NCBI RefSeq assembly: GCF_040045035.1
Contig: NZ_JBDZDS010000002.1
Span: 620,001-684,000, forward strand
Length of the DNA stretch: 64,000 nt
Reading direction: 5' to 3'
Source of the DNA: Pseudaminobacter sp040045035
GTDB taxonomy: Bacteria; Pseudomonadota; Alphaproteobacteria; Rhizobiales; Rhizobiaceae
Every line of letters starts with the position of its first letter. The first letter of the stretch is position 1. The position numbers were made by a program, and so were the translations under genes. Below the pieces are notes generated by a model that had not been told where the DNA came from, searched no databases, and saw nothing but the letters and a program-made list of their open reading frames with translations. This document shows positions 38,766-47,284 of this stretch, in pieces.

Positions 38766-38922
38766 GCGGTCACCTGTCCACGCTGCCTGGTGTCATGGAA
38801 CCCGGATGGGCGCCGCCCGTTGAGCAGCCATACAGGTGCACGCCATTGCAGATCCGTCGATAATTGCCTAACCCAGGCCCGGCCGATCGGCTCAATTCCC
38901 CCAGCATGAAAGAAGACATCAA

Positions 38923-39147
38923 TTGCCCGACGACATCATCGTGAAAGACAGCAACGGAACCCGGCTCAACGACGGGGACTCGGTGACCTTGATCAAGGAC
39001 CTGAAAGTCAAGGGCACGTCGGAGACCATCAAGCGCGGCACGCTGGTGAAGAACATTCACCTGACCGACAACCCTGCCGAAGTCGAGTGCAACACCAAGC
39101 AGGTGAAGGGTCTGGTTCTGCGGACGGAGTTTTTGAAGAAGGCTTGA
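38923..39147 (+). CDS. PhnA-domain protein (YjdM C-terminal type)
   Basis: Small soluble protein of 74 residues matching the C-terminal PhnA domain (IVKDSNGTRLNDGDSVTLIK, then KRGTLVKNIHLTD and VKGLVLRTEFLKKA). The N-terminal zinc-ribbon found in E. coli YjdM is absent, as in many alphaproteobacteria. Translation most likely starts at TTG 38923, with GAAAGAAGA upstream, because no ATG fits in this frame. Although named for phosphonate use, the domain has no proven role in it. It stands alone. Confidence 0.82.
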   Translation: MPDDIIVKDSNGTRLNDGDSVTLIKDLKVKGTSETIKRGTLVKNIHLTDNPAEVECNTKQVKGLVLRTEFLKKA

Positions 39148-39281
39148 GCGGCTCTCAAGCGCCTCGGCATCAAGCCGGGTTCAAGCGGTAGGAATTTTCG
39201 AGAGGCCGCTTTTACCGCCGCCGCCATGGCGGCTCCGAGCGCGCAACGCGCGAAGATATTCGGCCGGCACGGCCGTACTGA

Positions 39282-39315
39282 AAAGCGCGAGGGCAGTTGT
39301 CTGCCCTCGCGCTTT
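39282..39315. terminator. Bidirectional hairpin between PhnA-like gene and MFS gene
   Basis: A perfect 15-bp stem AAAGCGCGAGGGCAG / CTGCCCTCGCGCTTT with a TTGT loop, placed between convergent genes. A and T runs flank both sides, so it can end transcription from either direction. Confidence 0.85.
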
Positions 39316-39320
39316 GTCGT

Positions 39321-40544
39321 TCAAGCCAGTTGCCGGCGCATTTCCCGCGACGACGGCAGGAAGACCGTCAGCAGGCCCAGCAACGGCAGGTAGGAGCAGA
39401 TCTGGTAGACGAAGTCGATGCCCTTGGCGTCGGCGACGATGCCCAGCACGGCGGCGGCAATGCCGCCCATGCCGAAGGCAAAGCCGAAGAAGATGCCCGA
39501 GATCATGCCCACGCGGCCCGGCACCAGTTCCTGCGCGAACACCACGATGGCCGAGAAGGCCGAAGCCAGGATCAGGCCGATCAGCACCGTCAGGATGCGG
39601 GTCCAGAACAGGTCCGCATAGGGCAGCGCCAGCGTGAAGGGCAGAACGCCCAGGATCGAGAACCAGATCACGAACTTGCGGCCGAAGCGGTCGCCGATCG
39701 GGCCGCCCGCCACCGTGCCGACCGCGACGGCGCCGAGGAAGATGAACAGCAGCACCTGCGCTTCCTGCACCGAAACGCCGAACTTATGGATGACGTAGAA
39801 GGTGTAGTAGCTCGACAAACTAGCCATATAGATGTTCTTGGTGAACACCAGCGTCGCCAGCACCACCAGCGCAATCGCCACCTTGCGGCGCGGCAGGGCG
39901 ATGCTGCCGGACTTCGCAAGGCGCTTGGCCGAGGTCGCGCCGTGGCGCCTGTACCAGCCGCTGACCTGCCACAGTACCATCATGCCCAGCAGCGCCGCGG
40001 CCGAGAACCAGGCCACGCTCGTCTGCCCTTTGGGCACGACGATGAAGGCGGCCAGAAGCGGCCCCAGCGCGGAGCCGAAATTGCCGCCCACCTGGAACAG
40101 CGACTGAGCCAGGCCGAAGCGGCCACCGGACGCCAGCCGCGCCACGCGCGAGGATTCGGGGTGGAACACGGCCGAGCCGATGCCGATCATCGAGGCACCC
40201 AGCAAGAGCATCGGATAGTTGCCTGCATGCGAGAGGATCAGCAGGCCGCACATGGTCGAGCCCATGCCCAGCGGCAGCGAATAAGGCATCGGCCGCTTGT
40301 CTGTGTACATGCCGATGAGCGGCTGGAACAGCGAGGCCGTGACCTGGAAAGCCATTGTCAGCAGGCCGATCTGCCAGAAGTCCAGGCCATAGCCCGTCTT
40401 CAGCATCGGATAGATCGCCGCTAGCAGCGACTGCATCATGTCGTTGAGAAGGTGACAGAAACTCACCGCCAGAATGATCGCGAAAACAGTGTTGTCCGCT
40501 TGGATCCGGCCAGCTGTAGTCGATGCATCGGTCACGATGGTCAT
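39321..40544 (-). CDS. fsr: MFS exporter of the fosmidomycin-resistance (Fsr) type
   Basis: Twelve-helix major-facilitator exporter, 407 residues from the ATG at 40544, the same length as E. coli Fsr. Helix 1 carries SFCHLLNDMMQSLLAAIYP, a hallmark of the Fsr group, and the loop 2-3 motif is present as GMYTDKRPMPYSL. The frame is open upstream to 40622, but this would add a non-membrane tail not seen in relatives. Fsr proteins export fosmidomycin and probably natural metabolites. A stable terminator hairpin lies right after the stop. Confidence 0.87.
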   Translation of the reverse strand: MTIVTDASTTAGRIQADNTVFAIILAVSFCHLLNDMMQSLLAAIYPMLKTGYGLDFWQIGLLTMAFQVTASLFQPLIGMYTDKRPMPYSLPLGMGSTMCGLLILSHAGNYPMLLLGASMIGIGSAVFHPESSRVARLASGGRFGLAQSLFQVGGNFGSALGPLLAAFIVVPKGQTSVAWFSAAALLGMMVLWQVSGWYRRHGATSAKRLAKSGSIALPRRKVAIALVVLATLVFTKNIYMASLSSYYTFYVIHKFGVSVQEAQVLLFIFLGAVAVGTVAGGPIGDRFGRKFVIWFSILGVLPFTLALPYADLFWTRILTVLIGLILASAFSAIVVFAQELVPGRVGMISGIFFGFAFGMGGIAAAVLGIVADAKGIDFVYQICSYLPLLGLLTVFLPSSREMRRQLA

Positions 40545-40687
40545 CCCATTCAAGGGCGGCAAAAGGCGCATGGCTCCGTTGCGGCACGTTGCCTGCCACC
40601 GCCAAGTTAGACCCGGCTCCATAGCCGCGTCATATGTCAGGCGGCGACCTTTCCTTGGGTCAGGCCGCCGCCCCGATTTCGGATCGC

Positions 40688-42526
40688 TCAGCGGTCGCCG
40701 AGGTCGCGCACGGCTCCACGGTCGGCCGAGGTCGCGAAAGCCGCATAGGCCTTCAGCGCGGTCGTCACCTTGCGCTTGCGCTGTTCGGCCGGCTTCCAGC
40801 CCTTGGCGTCCTGCTCGGTGCGGCGGGTGGCCAGCGTCGCATCGTCAAGGCGCAGGCTGATCGTGCGGTTGGGGATATCGATGTCGACGATGTCGCCATC
40901 GCGCACCAGCCCGATCGCGCCGCCAGTGGCAGCTTCCGGCGAAACGTGGCCGATCGACAGGCCCGAGGTGCCGCCCGAGAAACGGCCATCGGTGAGCAGC
41001 GCGCAGGCCTTGCCCAAGCCCTTCGACTTCAGATAGCTGGTCGGATAGAGCATTTCCTGCATGCCCGGACCGCCGCGCGGCCCCTCGTAGCGGATCACCA
41101 CCACGTCGCCGGCCTGCACCTCGTTGCCGAGGATGCCCTTCACCGCCGCGTCCTGGCTCTCGAACACCTTGGCCGGGCCGGAGAACTTCAGGATCGACTC
41201 GTCGACGCCGGCGGTCTTCACCACGCAACCGTCGAGCGCGATGTTGCCCTTGAGCACGGCAAGGCCGCCATCCTTCGAGAAGGGATGCTCGGCCGAGCGG
41301 ATGACGCCGTTAGCGCGGTCGAGGTCGAGCTCGTCCCAGCGACGGTCCTGGCTGAAGGCGACCTGCGTCGGCACGCCGCCCGGAGCCGCCAGGAAGAAGT
41401 CGCGCACGCTCTGGCTCTTGGAGCGCGAAATGTCCCAATGCTCGAGCGCTTCGCCGAGGGTCGCGGTGTGGACGGTCGGCAAATCCCGGTTGAGCAGGCC
41501 CGCTTTGTCGAGCTGGCCCAGGATCGCCATGATGCCGCCCGCGCGATGCACGTCTTCCATGTGCACGTCGGCCTTGGCGGGCGCGACCTTGCACAGCACC
41601 GGAACGCGGCGCGACAGGGCGTCGATGTCGTCCATGGTGAAGTCGATCTCGCCCTCGTGCGCGGCGGCCAGGATGTGCAGCACCGTGTTGGTGGAGCCAC
41701 CCATGGCGATGTCCAGCGTCATGGCGTTCTCGAACGCCTGCTTGGAAGCGATGTTGCGCGGCAGCACGTTTTCGTCGTTCTGCTCGTAATAGCGCTGGGC
41801 CAGGTCGACGATGAGATGGCCGGCCTCGACGAACAGCCGCTTGCGGTCGGCATGCGTCGCCAGCGTCGAGCCGTTGCCGGGCAGCGAAAGGCCGAGCGCC
41901 TCGGTCAGGCAGTTCATCGAGTTGGCGGTGAACATGCCCGAGCACGAGCCGCAGGTCGGGCAGGCCGAGCGCTCGATGACCTTCACGTCTTCGTCCGAGA
42001 TCTTGTCGTCGGCCGCCGCAACCATGGCATCGACCAGGTCGAGCGCATGCTCCTTGCCGGCCAGCACCACCTTGCCGGCTTCCATCGGGCCGCCCGAAAC
42101 GAAGACAGTGGGGATGTTGAGGCGCAGCGATGCCATCAGCATGCCGGGGGTGATCTTGTCGCAGTTGGAAATGCAGACCATGGCGTCGGCGCAGTGCGCA
42201 TTGACCATGTATTCCACCGAGTCCGCGATCAGCTCGCGCGACGGCAGCGAATAGAGCATGCCGTCGTGGCCCATGGCGATGCCGTCGTCGACGGCGATGG
42301 TGTTGAACTCCTTGGCCACGCCGCCGGCCTTCTCGATCTCGCGCGCCACGAGCTGGCCGAGATCCTTGAGATGCACGTGCCCCGGCACGAACTGGGTGAA
42401 GGAGTTGACCACGGCGATGATCGGCTTGCCGAAATCGCTGTCCTTCATGCCGGTGGCGCGCCAAAGGCCGCGCGCGCCGGCCATGTTGCGGCCGTGGGTG
42501 GTGGTGCGGGAACGATAGGCTGGCAT
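40688..42526 (-). CDS. ilvD: Dihydroxy-acid dehydratase
   Basis: Penultimate enzyme of valine and isoleucine biosynthesis, also supplying pantothenate precursors; 612 residues. The Fe-S cluster cysteines are in SNCDKITPGM and CPTCGSCSGMFTANSMNCL. The N-terminus MPAYRSRTTTHGRNMAGARG is nearly invariant, and GGTSGLSIGHVSPEAA lies near the end. The start has TAGGAAGA five bases upstream. It is monocistronic here; no leader-peptide attenuator is evident in the 269-base upstream gap. Confidence 0.96.
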   Translation of the reverse strand: MPAYRSRTTTHGRNMAGARGLWRATGMKDSDFGKPIIAVVNSFTQFVPGHVHLKDLGQLVAREIEKAGGVAKEFNTIAVDDGIAMGHDGMLYSLPSRELIADSVEYMVNAHCADAMVCISNCDKITPGMLMASLRLNIPTVFVSGGPMEAGKVVLAGKEHALDLVDAMVAAADDKISDEDVKVIERSACPTCGSCSGMFTANSMNCLTEALGLSLPGNGSTLATHADRKRLFVEAGHLIVDLAQRYYEQNDENVLPRNIASKQAFENAMTLDIAMGGSTNTVLHILAAAHEGEIDFTMDDIDALSRRVPVLCKVAPAKADVHMEDVHRAGGIMAILGQLDKAGLLNRDLPTVHTATLGEALEHWDISRSKSQSVRDFFLAAPGGVPTQVAFSQDRRWDELDLDRANGVIRSAEHPFSKDGGLAVLKGNIALDGCVVKTAGVDESILKFSGPAKVFESQDAAVKGILGNEVQAGDVVVIRYEGPRGGPGMQEMLYPTSYLKSKGLGKACALLTDGRFSGGTSGLSIGHVSPEAATGGAIGLVRDGDIVDIDIPNRTISLRLDDATLATRRTEQDAKGWKPAEQRKRKVTTALKAYAAFATSADRGAVRDLGDR

Positions 42527-42795
42527 CGGAATCTTCCTAAGCTATGTCGTCTACTCCGGCATCGGTTCCCGCCGGGATCGCTCGACAAAACAAGCAATTG
42601 CGGGATGCAGCCGATCTTTTCGCAAGCGACCGCAACCCTGCCCGCAGACACCTTTCAGGCGGCAAAAGCCGGAGCAACCCCGTCTCTCGCGCCCGAACCG
42701 TACCCGCGGTTACTCCCTCTTAGCGAAAATCCGACGCCGCGTCACCCTCTGGCATGCAAATTTGCCGCAATTGGTTCAGCGACGATCGCGCTGGC

Positions 42796-44328
42796 CTACT
42801 CGACCGCGTCCTTCCTCTCCGCGCTCACGCTGCGCATGAACTCGGCGAGCACCTGCCGCTGTATTGGGCTCATATGTAGGCCGAGCTTGGTGCGCCGCCA
42901 TAGCACGTCCTCGGCAGTCTCGGCCCATTCCTGTTCCATCAGGTAGCGAACCTCTGCCTCATAGAGGTCCGCGCCGAAATTGCGGCCGAGATCGGCAGCC
43001 GAACTCGCCTCGCCGAGCAACGCGAAGGCACACGTGCCGTAAAGCCGCGTCAGCCGGCGGGCGTGGGCGGCATCGAGGAAGGGATAGGCGTGCGTGAGCT
43101 TTTCCACCTGGCCTTCGAAGCCGGTGTCGAAGAAATCGCCGCCCGGCAGCGGCGCGCCGGCGGTCCACGGCTTGCCGCGCTGCCCGAGATGGGCCTCGAT
43201 CTTCTCCAGCATGGATTCGGCCAGGCGACGGTAGGTGGTGATCTTGCCGCCGAAGACGTTGATGATCGGCGCGCCTTCGGCATCGTCCGCCTTCAGCACG
43301 TAGTCGCGCGTCGCTTCCTGCGCCTTGGAAGCGCCGTCGTCGTAGAGCGGCCGCACCGCCGAATAGGTCCAGACGATGTCCTCGCGCCGCACGGCCTGGG
43401 CAAAATACTCGCTCGCCGCTGCGCAAAGATAATCGGTCTCGGCTTCGCTGATCCTCACATCGTGCGGATCGCCCTTGTAGTCCCGGTCGGTGGTGCCGAT
43501 CAGCGTAAAATCGTCCTCGTAGGGGATGGCGAAGATGATGCGCCCGTCCTTGTTCTGGAAGAAATAGGCGCGCGGATCGTCGAACTTCTTGCGCACGATG
43601 ATGTGGCTACCCTGCACCAGCCGCACATTGTGCACGTCGGCCTTGCCCAACGGCCCGGACAGAACCGCGTCCACCCAGGGGCCGGCGGCATTGACGACGA
43701 GGCGCGCCCTCACCTCGTGCTGCGCGCCGGTGCGCGTATTTTCCAGCCGTACCACCCAGTGGTCGCCCTCGCGACGCAAGCCGATCACGCGGGTGCGGGT
43801 GCGGATGTCGGCGCCACGGTCGGCCGCGTCGCGCGCATTCAGCACCACGAGACGGGCATCGTTGACCCAACCGTCGGAATATTCGAACGCCTTGGAGAAT
43901 AGCGGCTTCAGCGGCTTACCAGCCGGGTCACGGCGCATGTCCAGCGTCTTTGTCGCCGGCAGTAGCTTGCGGCCGCCGATATGGTCGTAAAGGAAGAGGC
44001 CGAGCCGGATCAGCCAGGCGGGGCGCAGGCCCTTGGCGAAGGGCAGCACGAAGCGCATCGGCCAGATGATGTGCGGCGCCATCTTCCACAGCACCTCGCG
44101 CTCCATCAGCGCTTCGCGGACCAGCCGGAACTCGTAATGCTCGAGATAGCGCAGGCCGCCGTGGATGAGCTTGGTCGAACCCGAGGAGGTGCCGCTGGCG
44201 AGGTCGTTCATCTCTGCAAGGCAGACCGAATAGCCGCGGCCGACGGCGTCGCGGGCAATGCCGCAGCCATTGATGCCGCCGCCGATGATGAAGATGTCAT
44301 GGATAGGAAGTTCGCTCACGGGCTGCAC
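42796..44328 (-). CDS. glpD: Glycerol-3-phosphate dehydrogenase, aerobic
   Basis: FAD-dependent, membrane-associated enzyme of 510 residues that oxidises glycerol 3-phosphate to dihydroxyacetone phosphate and passes electrons to quinone. The FAD motif is IIGGGINGCGIARDAVGRG, followed by SSGSTKLIHGGLRYLE, a GlpD signature. The best start is GTG at 44328. No glp transporter or kinase is adjacent. The AT-rich upstream region carries several CGAAA/TTTCG boxes that could bind a DeoR-type GlpR. Confidence 0.95.
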   Translation of the reverse strand: MQPVSELPIHDIFIIGGGINGCGIARDAVGRGYSVCLAEMNDLASGTSSGSTKLIHGGLRYLEHYEFRLVREALMEREVLWKMAPHIIWPMRFVLPFAKGLRPAWLIRLGLFLYDHIGGRKLLPATKTLDMRRDPAGKPLKPLFSKAFEYSDGWVNDARLVVLNARDAADRGADIRTRTRVIGLRREGDHWVVRLENTRTGAQHEVRARLVVNAAGPWVDAVLSGPLGKADVHNVRLVQGSHIIVRKKFDDPRAYFFQNKDGRIIFAIPYEDDFTLIGTTDRDYKGDPHDVRISEAETDYLCAAASEYFAQAVRREDIVWTYSAVRPLYDDGASKAQEATRDYVLKADDAEGAPIINVFGGKITTYRRLAESMLEKIEAHLGQRGKPWTAGAPLPGGDFFDTGFEGQVEKLTHAYPFLDAAHARRLTRLYGTCAFALLGEASSAADLGRNFGADLYEAEVRYLMEQEWAETAEDVLWRRTKLGLHMSPIQRQVLAEFMRSVSAERKDAVE

Positions 44329-44382
44329 TCGATGCGCTCTCGGTCCGGATTTCCGGCCATTACCTCAGTCGATTTAGAAATA

Positions 44383-44547
44383 TTTCGAAACCAGAACGAA
44401 TGTCAAACGAAAATACGCCTATCGGCGCTACACTTTCGTGGATACCCGGTGTCTCCCTTAGGAATGGCGCGATCACGCACTTTCGATAAACTCGTCCGTC
44501 CTTCAAAACGAAAGCAAAGTCGGCTCACAAACGACAAAAACGAAAGC
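44383..44547. promoter_or_regulatory. CGAAA/TTTCG-rich region upstream of glpD
   Basis: The gap 44329-44626 is AT-rich, and in 165 bases contains at least seven CGAA or TTCG boxes, for example TTTCGAAA near 44384, ACGAATGTCAAACGAAA near 44396, and ACGACAAAAACGAAA near 44531. Two pairs are spaced 9-11 bases apart. DeoR-family regulators such as GlpR bind repeated boxes of this sort; the assignment to glpD is inferred. Confidence 0.35.
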
Positions 44548-44585
44548 CGGCTTTTCCACACCTGACCAGCGGCCGGGGACTGGGA

Positions 44586-44614
44586 TTGACGCGCTGCCCG
44601 TCTCTGCCCATAAA
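44586..44614 (+). promoter_or_regulatory. Promoter of the FMN riboswitch transcript
   Basis: TTGACG (44586-44591) and CATAAA (44609-44614), spaced by exactly 17 bases, 12 bases before the riboswitch. This predicts a start near 44621. Confidence 0.6.
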
Positions 44615-44626
44615 TGTCGCCGTCAA

Positions 44627-44766
44627 GTTCTCAGGGCGGGGCGAAATTCCCCACCGGCGGTAAGAGCGAAAGCTCGAGCCCGCGAGCGCTTTCCGGGACA
44701 TCCGGAAAGGTCAGCAGATCCGGTTGAATTCCGGAGCCGACGGTCATAGTCCGGATGAAAGAGAAC
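44627..44766 (+). promoter_or_regulatory. FMN riboswitch (RFN element)
   Basis: All conserved parts are visible in order: the P1 strand GTTCTC (44627-44632), AGGGCGGGG...ATTCCCCACCGGCGG, AGCCCGCGAGCGC, GTCAGCAGATCCGGT, AATTCCGGAGCCGACGGT, ATAGTCCGGATGAAAGA, and the closing P1 strand GAGAAC (44761-44766). It lies 86 bases before ribH2. Downstream, GTCCT (44818) can pair with AGGAC (44846), which overlaps the ribosome site, so control may be translational; no terminator U-tract is seen. Confidence 0.96.
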
Positions 44767-44852
44767 GAACGGAGCCGCAAGCCGCCCGCAGTGGGTGGAA
44801 GGCGCTTCGTCTCGTGCGTCCTGATTCTGGGCATGAACAGAAGGAAGGACCC

Positions 44853-45326
44853 ATGAATCAGATATCCCCTCGCGAATTCGAAACCCGCCGCGTCGCCGTC
44901 ATCCGCGCGCGCTGGCATGCCGACATCGTCGACCAGTGCGTGAACTCGTTCATCGAGAACACGCAGGCGCTGTCGAACGGCAAGACCGTCGTCGATGTCT
45001 TCGACGTACCGGGCGCGCTGGAAATTCCCCTGCATGCCAAGCTGGTCGCCGAGACCGGCCGCTATGACGCCATCCTCGGCGTCGCCTTCGTGGTCAACGG
45101 CGGCATCTATCGCCACGACTTCGTGGCCGGCACCGTGCTCGACGGCATGATGACCGTGCAGCTTGAGACCAATGTTCCGGTGCTGTCGGCCGTGCTCACC
45201 CCGCACAATTTCCACGAAAGCGAGGAACACCACAGGTTCTTCTTCGAGCACTTCACGGTGAAGGGCAAGGAGGCCGCCAACGCCTGCCACCAGATCCTCG
45301 ATGCGCGGGTAGCAGTCGCCGCGTAG
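44853..45326 (+). CDS. ribH2: 6,7-dimethyl-8-ribityllumazine synthase, type II
   Basis: Penultimate enzyme of riboflavin biosynthesis, 157 residues, joining the ribityl pyrimidinedione with dihydroxybutanone phosphate. The DVPGALEIPLHAKL and GVAFVVNGGIYRHDFVAG blocks are typical of the RibH2 class known from Brucella and Mesorhizobium, which forms decamers. The ATG follows AAGGAAGG. The upstream FMN riboswitch matches known control of ribH2 in Brucella, where a second, unregulated ribH1 sits in the main rib operon. A 12-bp hairpin follows the gene. Confidence 0.95.
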   Translation: MNQISPREFETRRVAVIRARWHADIVDQCVNSFIENTQALSNGKTVVDVFDVPGALEIPLHAKLVAETGRYDAILGVAFVVNGGIYRHDFVAGTVLDGMMTVQLETNVPVLSAVLTPHNFHESEEHHRFFFEHFTVKGKEAANACHQILDARVAVAA

Positions 45327-45340
45327 ACCTTGAACAATCA

Positions 45341-45367
45341 CTGCGTGGCCGCAGGGCGGCCACGCAG
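45341..45367 (+). terminator. Hairpin behind ribH2
   Basis: CTGCGTGGCCGC / GCGGCCACGCAG, a perfect 12-bp stem with a three-base loop, 15 bases past the stop. There is no U-tract, so it may work with Rho or protect the mRNA end. Confidence 0.6.
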
Positions 45368-45480
45368 ATTGCCTGGAGCACCCGGCACAAGCCTTCCACA
45401 GCCCTCCAAGCAGCCGCAAGAATCCGGCTTGCTATCCGCAAAGGCACTTAATAGACTGTAAAGTAACCGTGGGAGGACGG

Positions 45481-46176
45481 ATGAAAATTGCGGAGGAGGA
45501 CGCCGTTGCCGGCGGTGCCAGAGCCAAGCTGGAAGCGCGGCGGTCGACCATTTTGGGCGACCGCGTCAAGGCCTATCGAACTGCAAGGCGGCTGACCCTG
45601 CGCCAACTCGGCGACATGGTAGGCACGACCGCCAGCTTTCTCAGCCAGCTCGAGCGCGGCCTTTCGGGAGCCAACACCTCGACCCTGATGCTGATCGCCA
45701 ACGCGCTCGGCATCAGCGTCGCCGACCTTTTCGATGAAGCCGAGATCTCGCCGCACCAGGTGCTTACGCGCGCCGAGCGGCCGGCGCTGCCGGTGAGCGA
45801 AGGCTATCGCAAGACGCTGCTGTCGAGGCGTCCCATCCACGCCGTCGAAGTCTATTCCGGCGAGTTCGCCGTCGGCGGCTCGACCGGCGACCAGCCCTAC
45901 ACGCATGGCGACGCGCACGAGATGTTCATCGTACTGCGCGGGCGCCTGCAGCTCACGCTCGGCGAGGAGAGCTTCATCCTCGGCGAAGGCGACAGCATCG
46001 AATACGCCACCTCGACGCCGCACAAGACCATCAACATCGGCGACACGCCGGCCGAGGTGCTGTGGATCATTGCGCCGCCCACCAGCGGCGCCGTCGATCT
46101 CGACCAATACGTGGCCCGGAAACCACTCGCATCCGGGCCGCCACAAACAGACAGCGGGTTATTGGAGGAAGTATAG
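45481..46176 (+). CDS. XRE-family regulator with C-terminal cupin sensor
   Basis: Regulator of 231 residues. Residues about 28-85 form a helix-turn-helix of the XRE class (LGDRVKAYRTARRLTLRQLG, then GTTASFLSQLERG), and residues about 145-215 form a cupin domain (HGDAHEMFIVLRGRLQLTLG). This two-domain plan is that of PuuR and related regulators of amine and amino-acid uptake. The ATG follows GGGAGG. It sits one base before the first gene of an ABC transporter operon, so it most likely controls that operon in response to its substrate. Confidence 0.9.
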   Translation: MKIAEEDAVAGGARAKLEARRSTILGDRVKAYRTARRLTLRQLGDMVGTTASFLSQLERGLSGANTSTLMLIANALGISVADLFDEAEISPHQVLTRAERPALPVSEGYRKTLLSRRPIHAVEVYSGEFAVGGSTGDQPYTHGDAHEMFIVLRGRLQLTLGEESFILGEGDSIEYATSTPHKTINIGDTPAEVLWIIAPPTSGAVDLDQYVARKPLASGPPQTDSGLLEEV

Positions 46177-46177
46177 A

Positions 46178-47257
46178 ATGAGTACCAAATCGACACTGTT
46201 CGGCATCGCCGGCGCAACCGCGCTCGCGCTGATTGCCAACGCAGCCATGGCGCAGGATGCTCCGCCAGCCGGCACCATCGTGGACGGCTCGCTCAAGGGC
46301 AAGACGCTGACCTTCGTGTCCTATGGCGGCATCTACCAGGATGGCCAGGTCGCGGCGATGAAGGACTTCGTCGACAAGACCGGCGTGACGCTGCTCAATG
46401 ACGGCCCCACCGAGATCGCCAAGCTGCAGGCGCAGGTGGAATCCGGCAACGTTACCTGGGACGTCGTCGATACGGACGACCTGCCGCCCTACGTGCATTG
46501 CGGCACGCTGTTCCAGAAGCTCGACTTTTCCAAGCTCGACATCTCGCACATCCCGCCCGGCCAGGTCGGCGAGTGCAGCGTGCCGGCGATGAACTACGGC
46601 ATCGTTCTCATGTACAAGAACGACACCTACAAGGATAACCCGCCCAAGGACTGGAAAGATTTCCTCGACACCGAGAAGTTCCCCGGCACACGCGCTATCG
46701 ACGGCAGCGGCAGCCCGATCGGCGCGCTGATCGAGCAGGCCGTGCTCGCCGAAGGTGGCTCGGCAGAGAACATGACCAAGGAAGATATCGACAAGGGCAT
46801 CGCCAAGATCAAGGCAATCGGCCCCGACACGATCTTCTGGAAGACGGGTGCTGAATCCCAGCAGCTCGCCGAATCCGGCGAAGCCGACATGATCATGATG
46901 TGGACCGGGCGCGCCATGACCGCCGTGAACAACGGCGCCCAGTACACACCCGTCTGGCAGGACTGGATGGTCGTGATGGATCAGATGACCATTCCGGTCG
47001 GCGTGAAGGACACGGATGCGGCCTACGCGCTGATCAATGCCTATCTCGGCAAGAAGGAGCAGGAGATCCTGACCGAACAGACCTCCTATTCGCCGATCAA
47101 CGGCGAGGCCCAGCCAAACGTTGACGCGTCGGTCGCCGCCTTCCTCACCAACACGCCTGATCGCGTGAAGCAGGGCTACCAGCAGAACATCAAGTTCTGG
47201 GTCCAAAACTTCGACTACGCCTCCGAGAAGTGGACGGCGCTCATGGCCGGCAACTAA
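46178..47257 (+). CDS. ABC transporter solute-binding protein, polyamine/opine type
   Basis: Periplasmic binding protein of 359 residues with a signal peptide ending at AMAQD. The N-terminal LTFVSYGGIYQDGQVAAM places it in the PotD/AgpA-like class of bacterial solute-binding proteins rather than the classic PotD branch. The ATG follows GGAGGAAG and overlaps nothing. First structural gene of a transporter operon with two permeases, an ATPase, a FAD oxidoreductase and a cupin. The substrate may be putrescine, a related amine, or an amino acid. Confidence 0.9.
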   Translation: MSTKSTLFGIAGATALALIANAAMAQDAPPAGTIVDGSLKGKTLTFVSYGGIYQDGQVAAMKDFVDKTGVTLLNDGPTEIAKLQAQVESGNVTWDVVDTDDLPPYVHCGTLFQKLDFSKLDISHIPPGQVGECSVPAMNYGIVLMYKNDTYKDNPPKDWKDFLDTEKFPGTRAIDGSGSPIGALIEQAVLAEGGSAENMTKEDIDKGIAKIKAIGPDTIFWKTGAESQQLAESGEADMIMMWTGRAMTAVNNGAQYTPVWQDWMVVMDQMTIPVGVKDTDAAYALINAYLGKKEQEILTEQTSYSPINGEAQPNVDASVAAFLTNTPDRVKQGYQQNIKFWVQNFDYASEKWTALMAGN

Positions 47258-47284
47258 GCCATACTCCAGACCGGGGCTGAAAGA

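Noticed and set aside
40634..42946. Plus-strand open frame of 770 codons opposite ilvD
   Set aside because: Antisense shadow; IlvD on the minus strand is complete and highly conserved.
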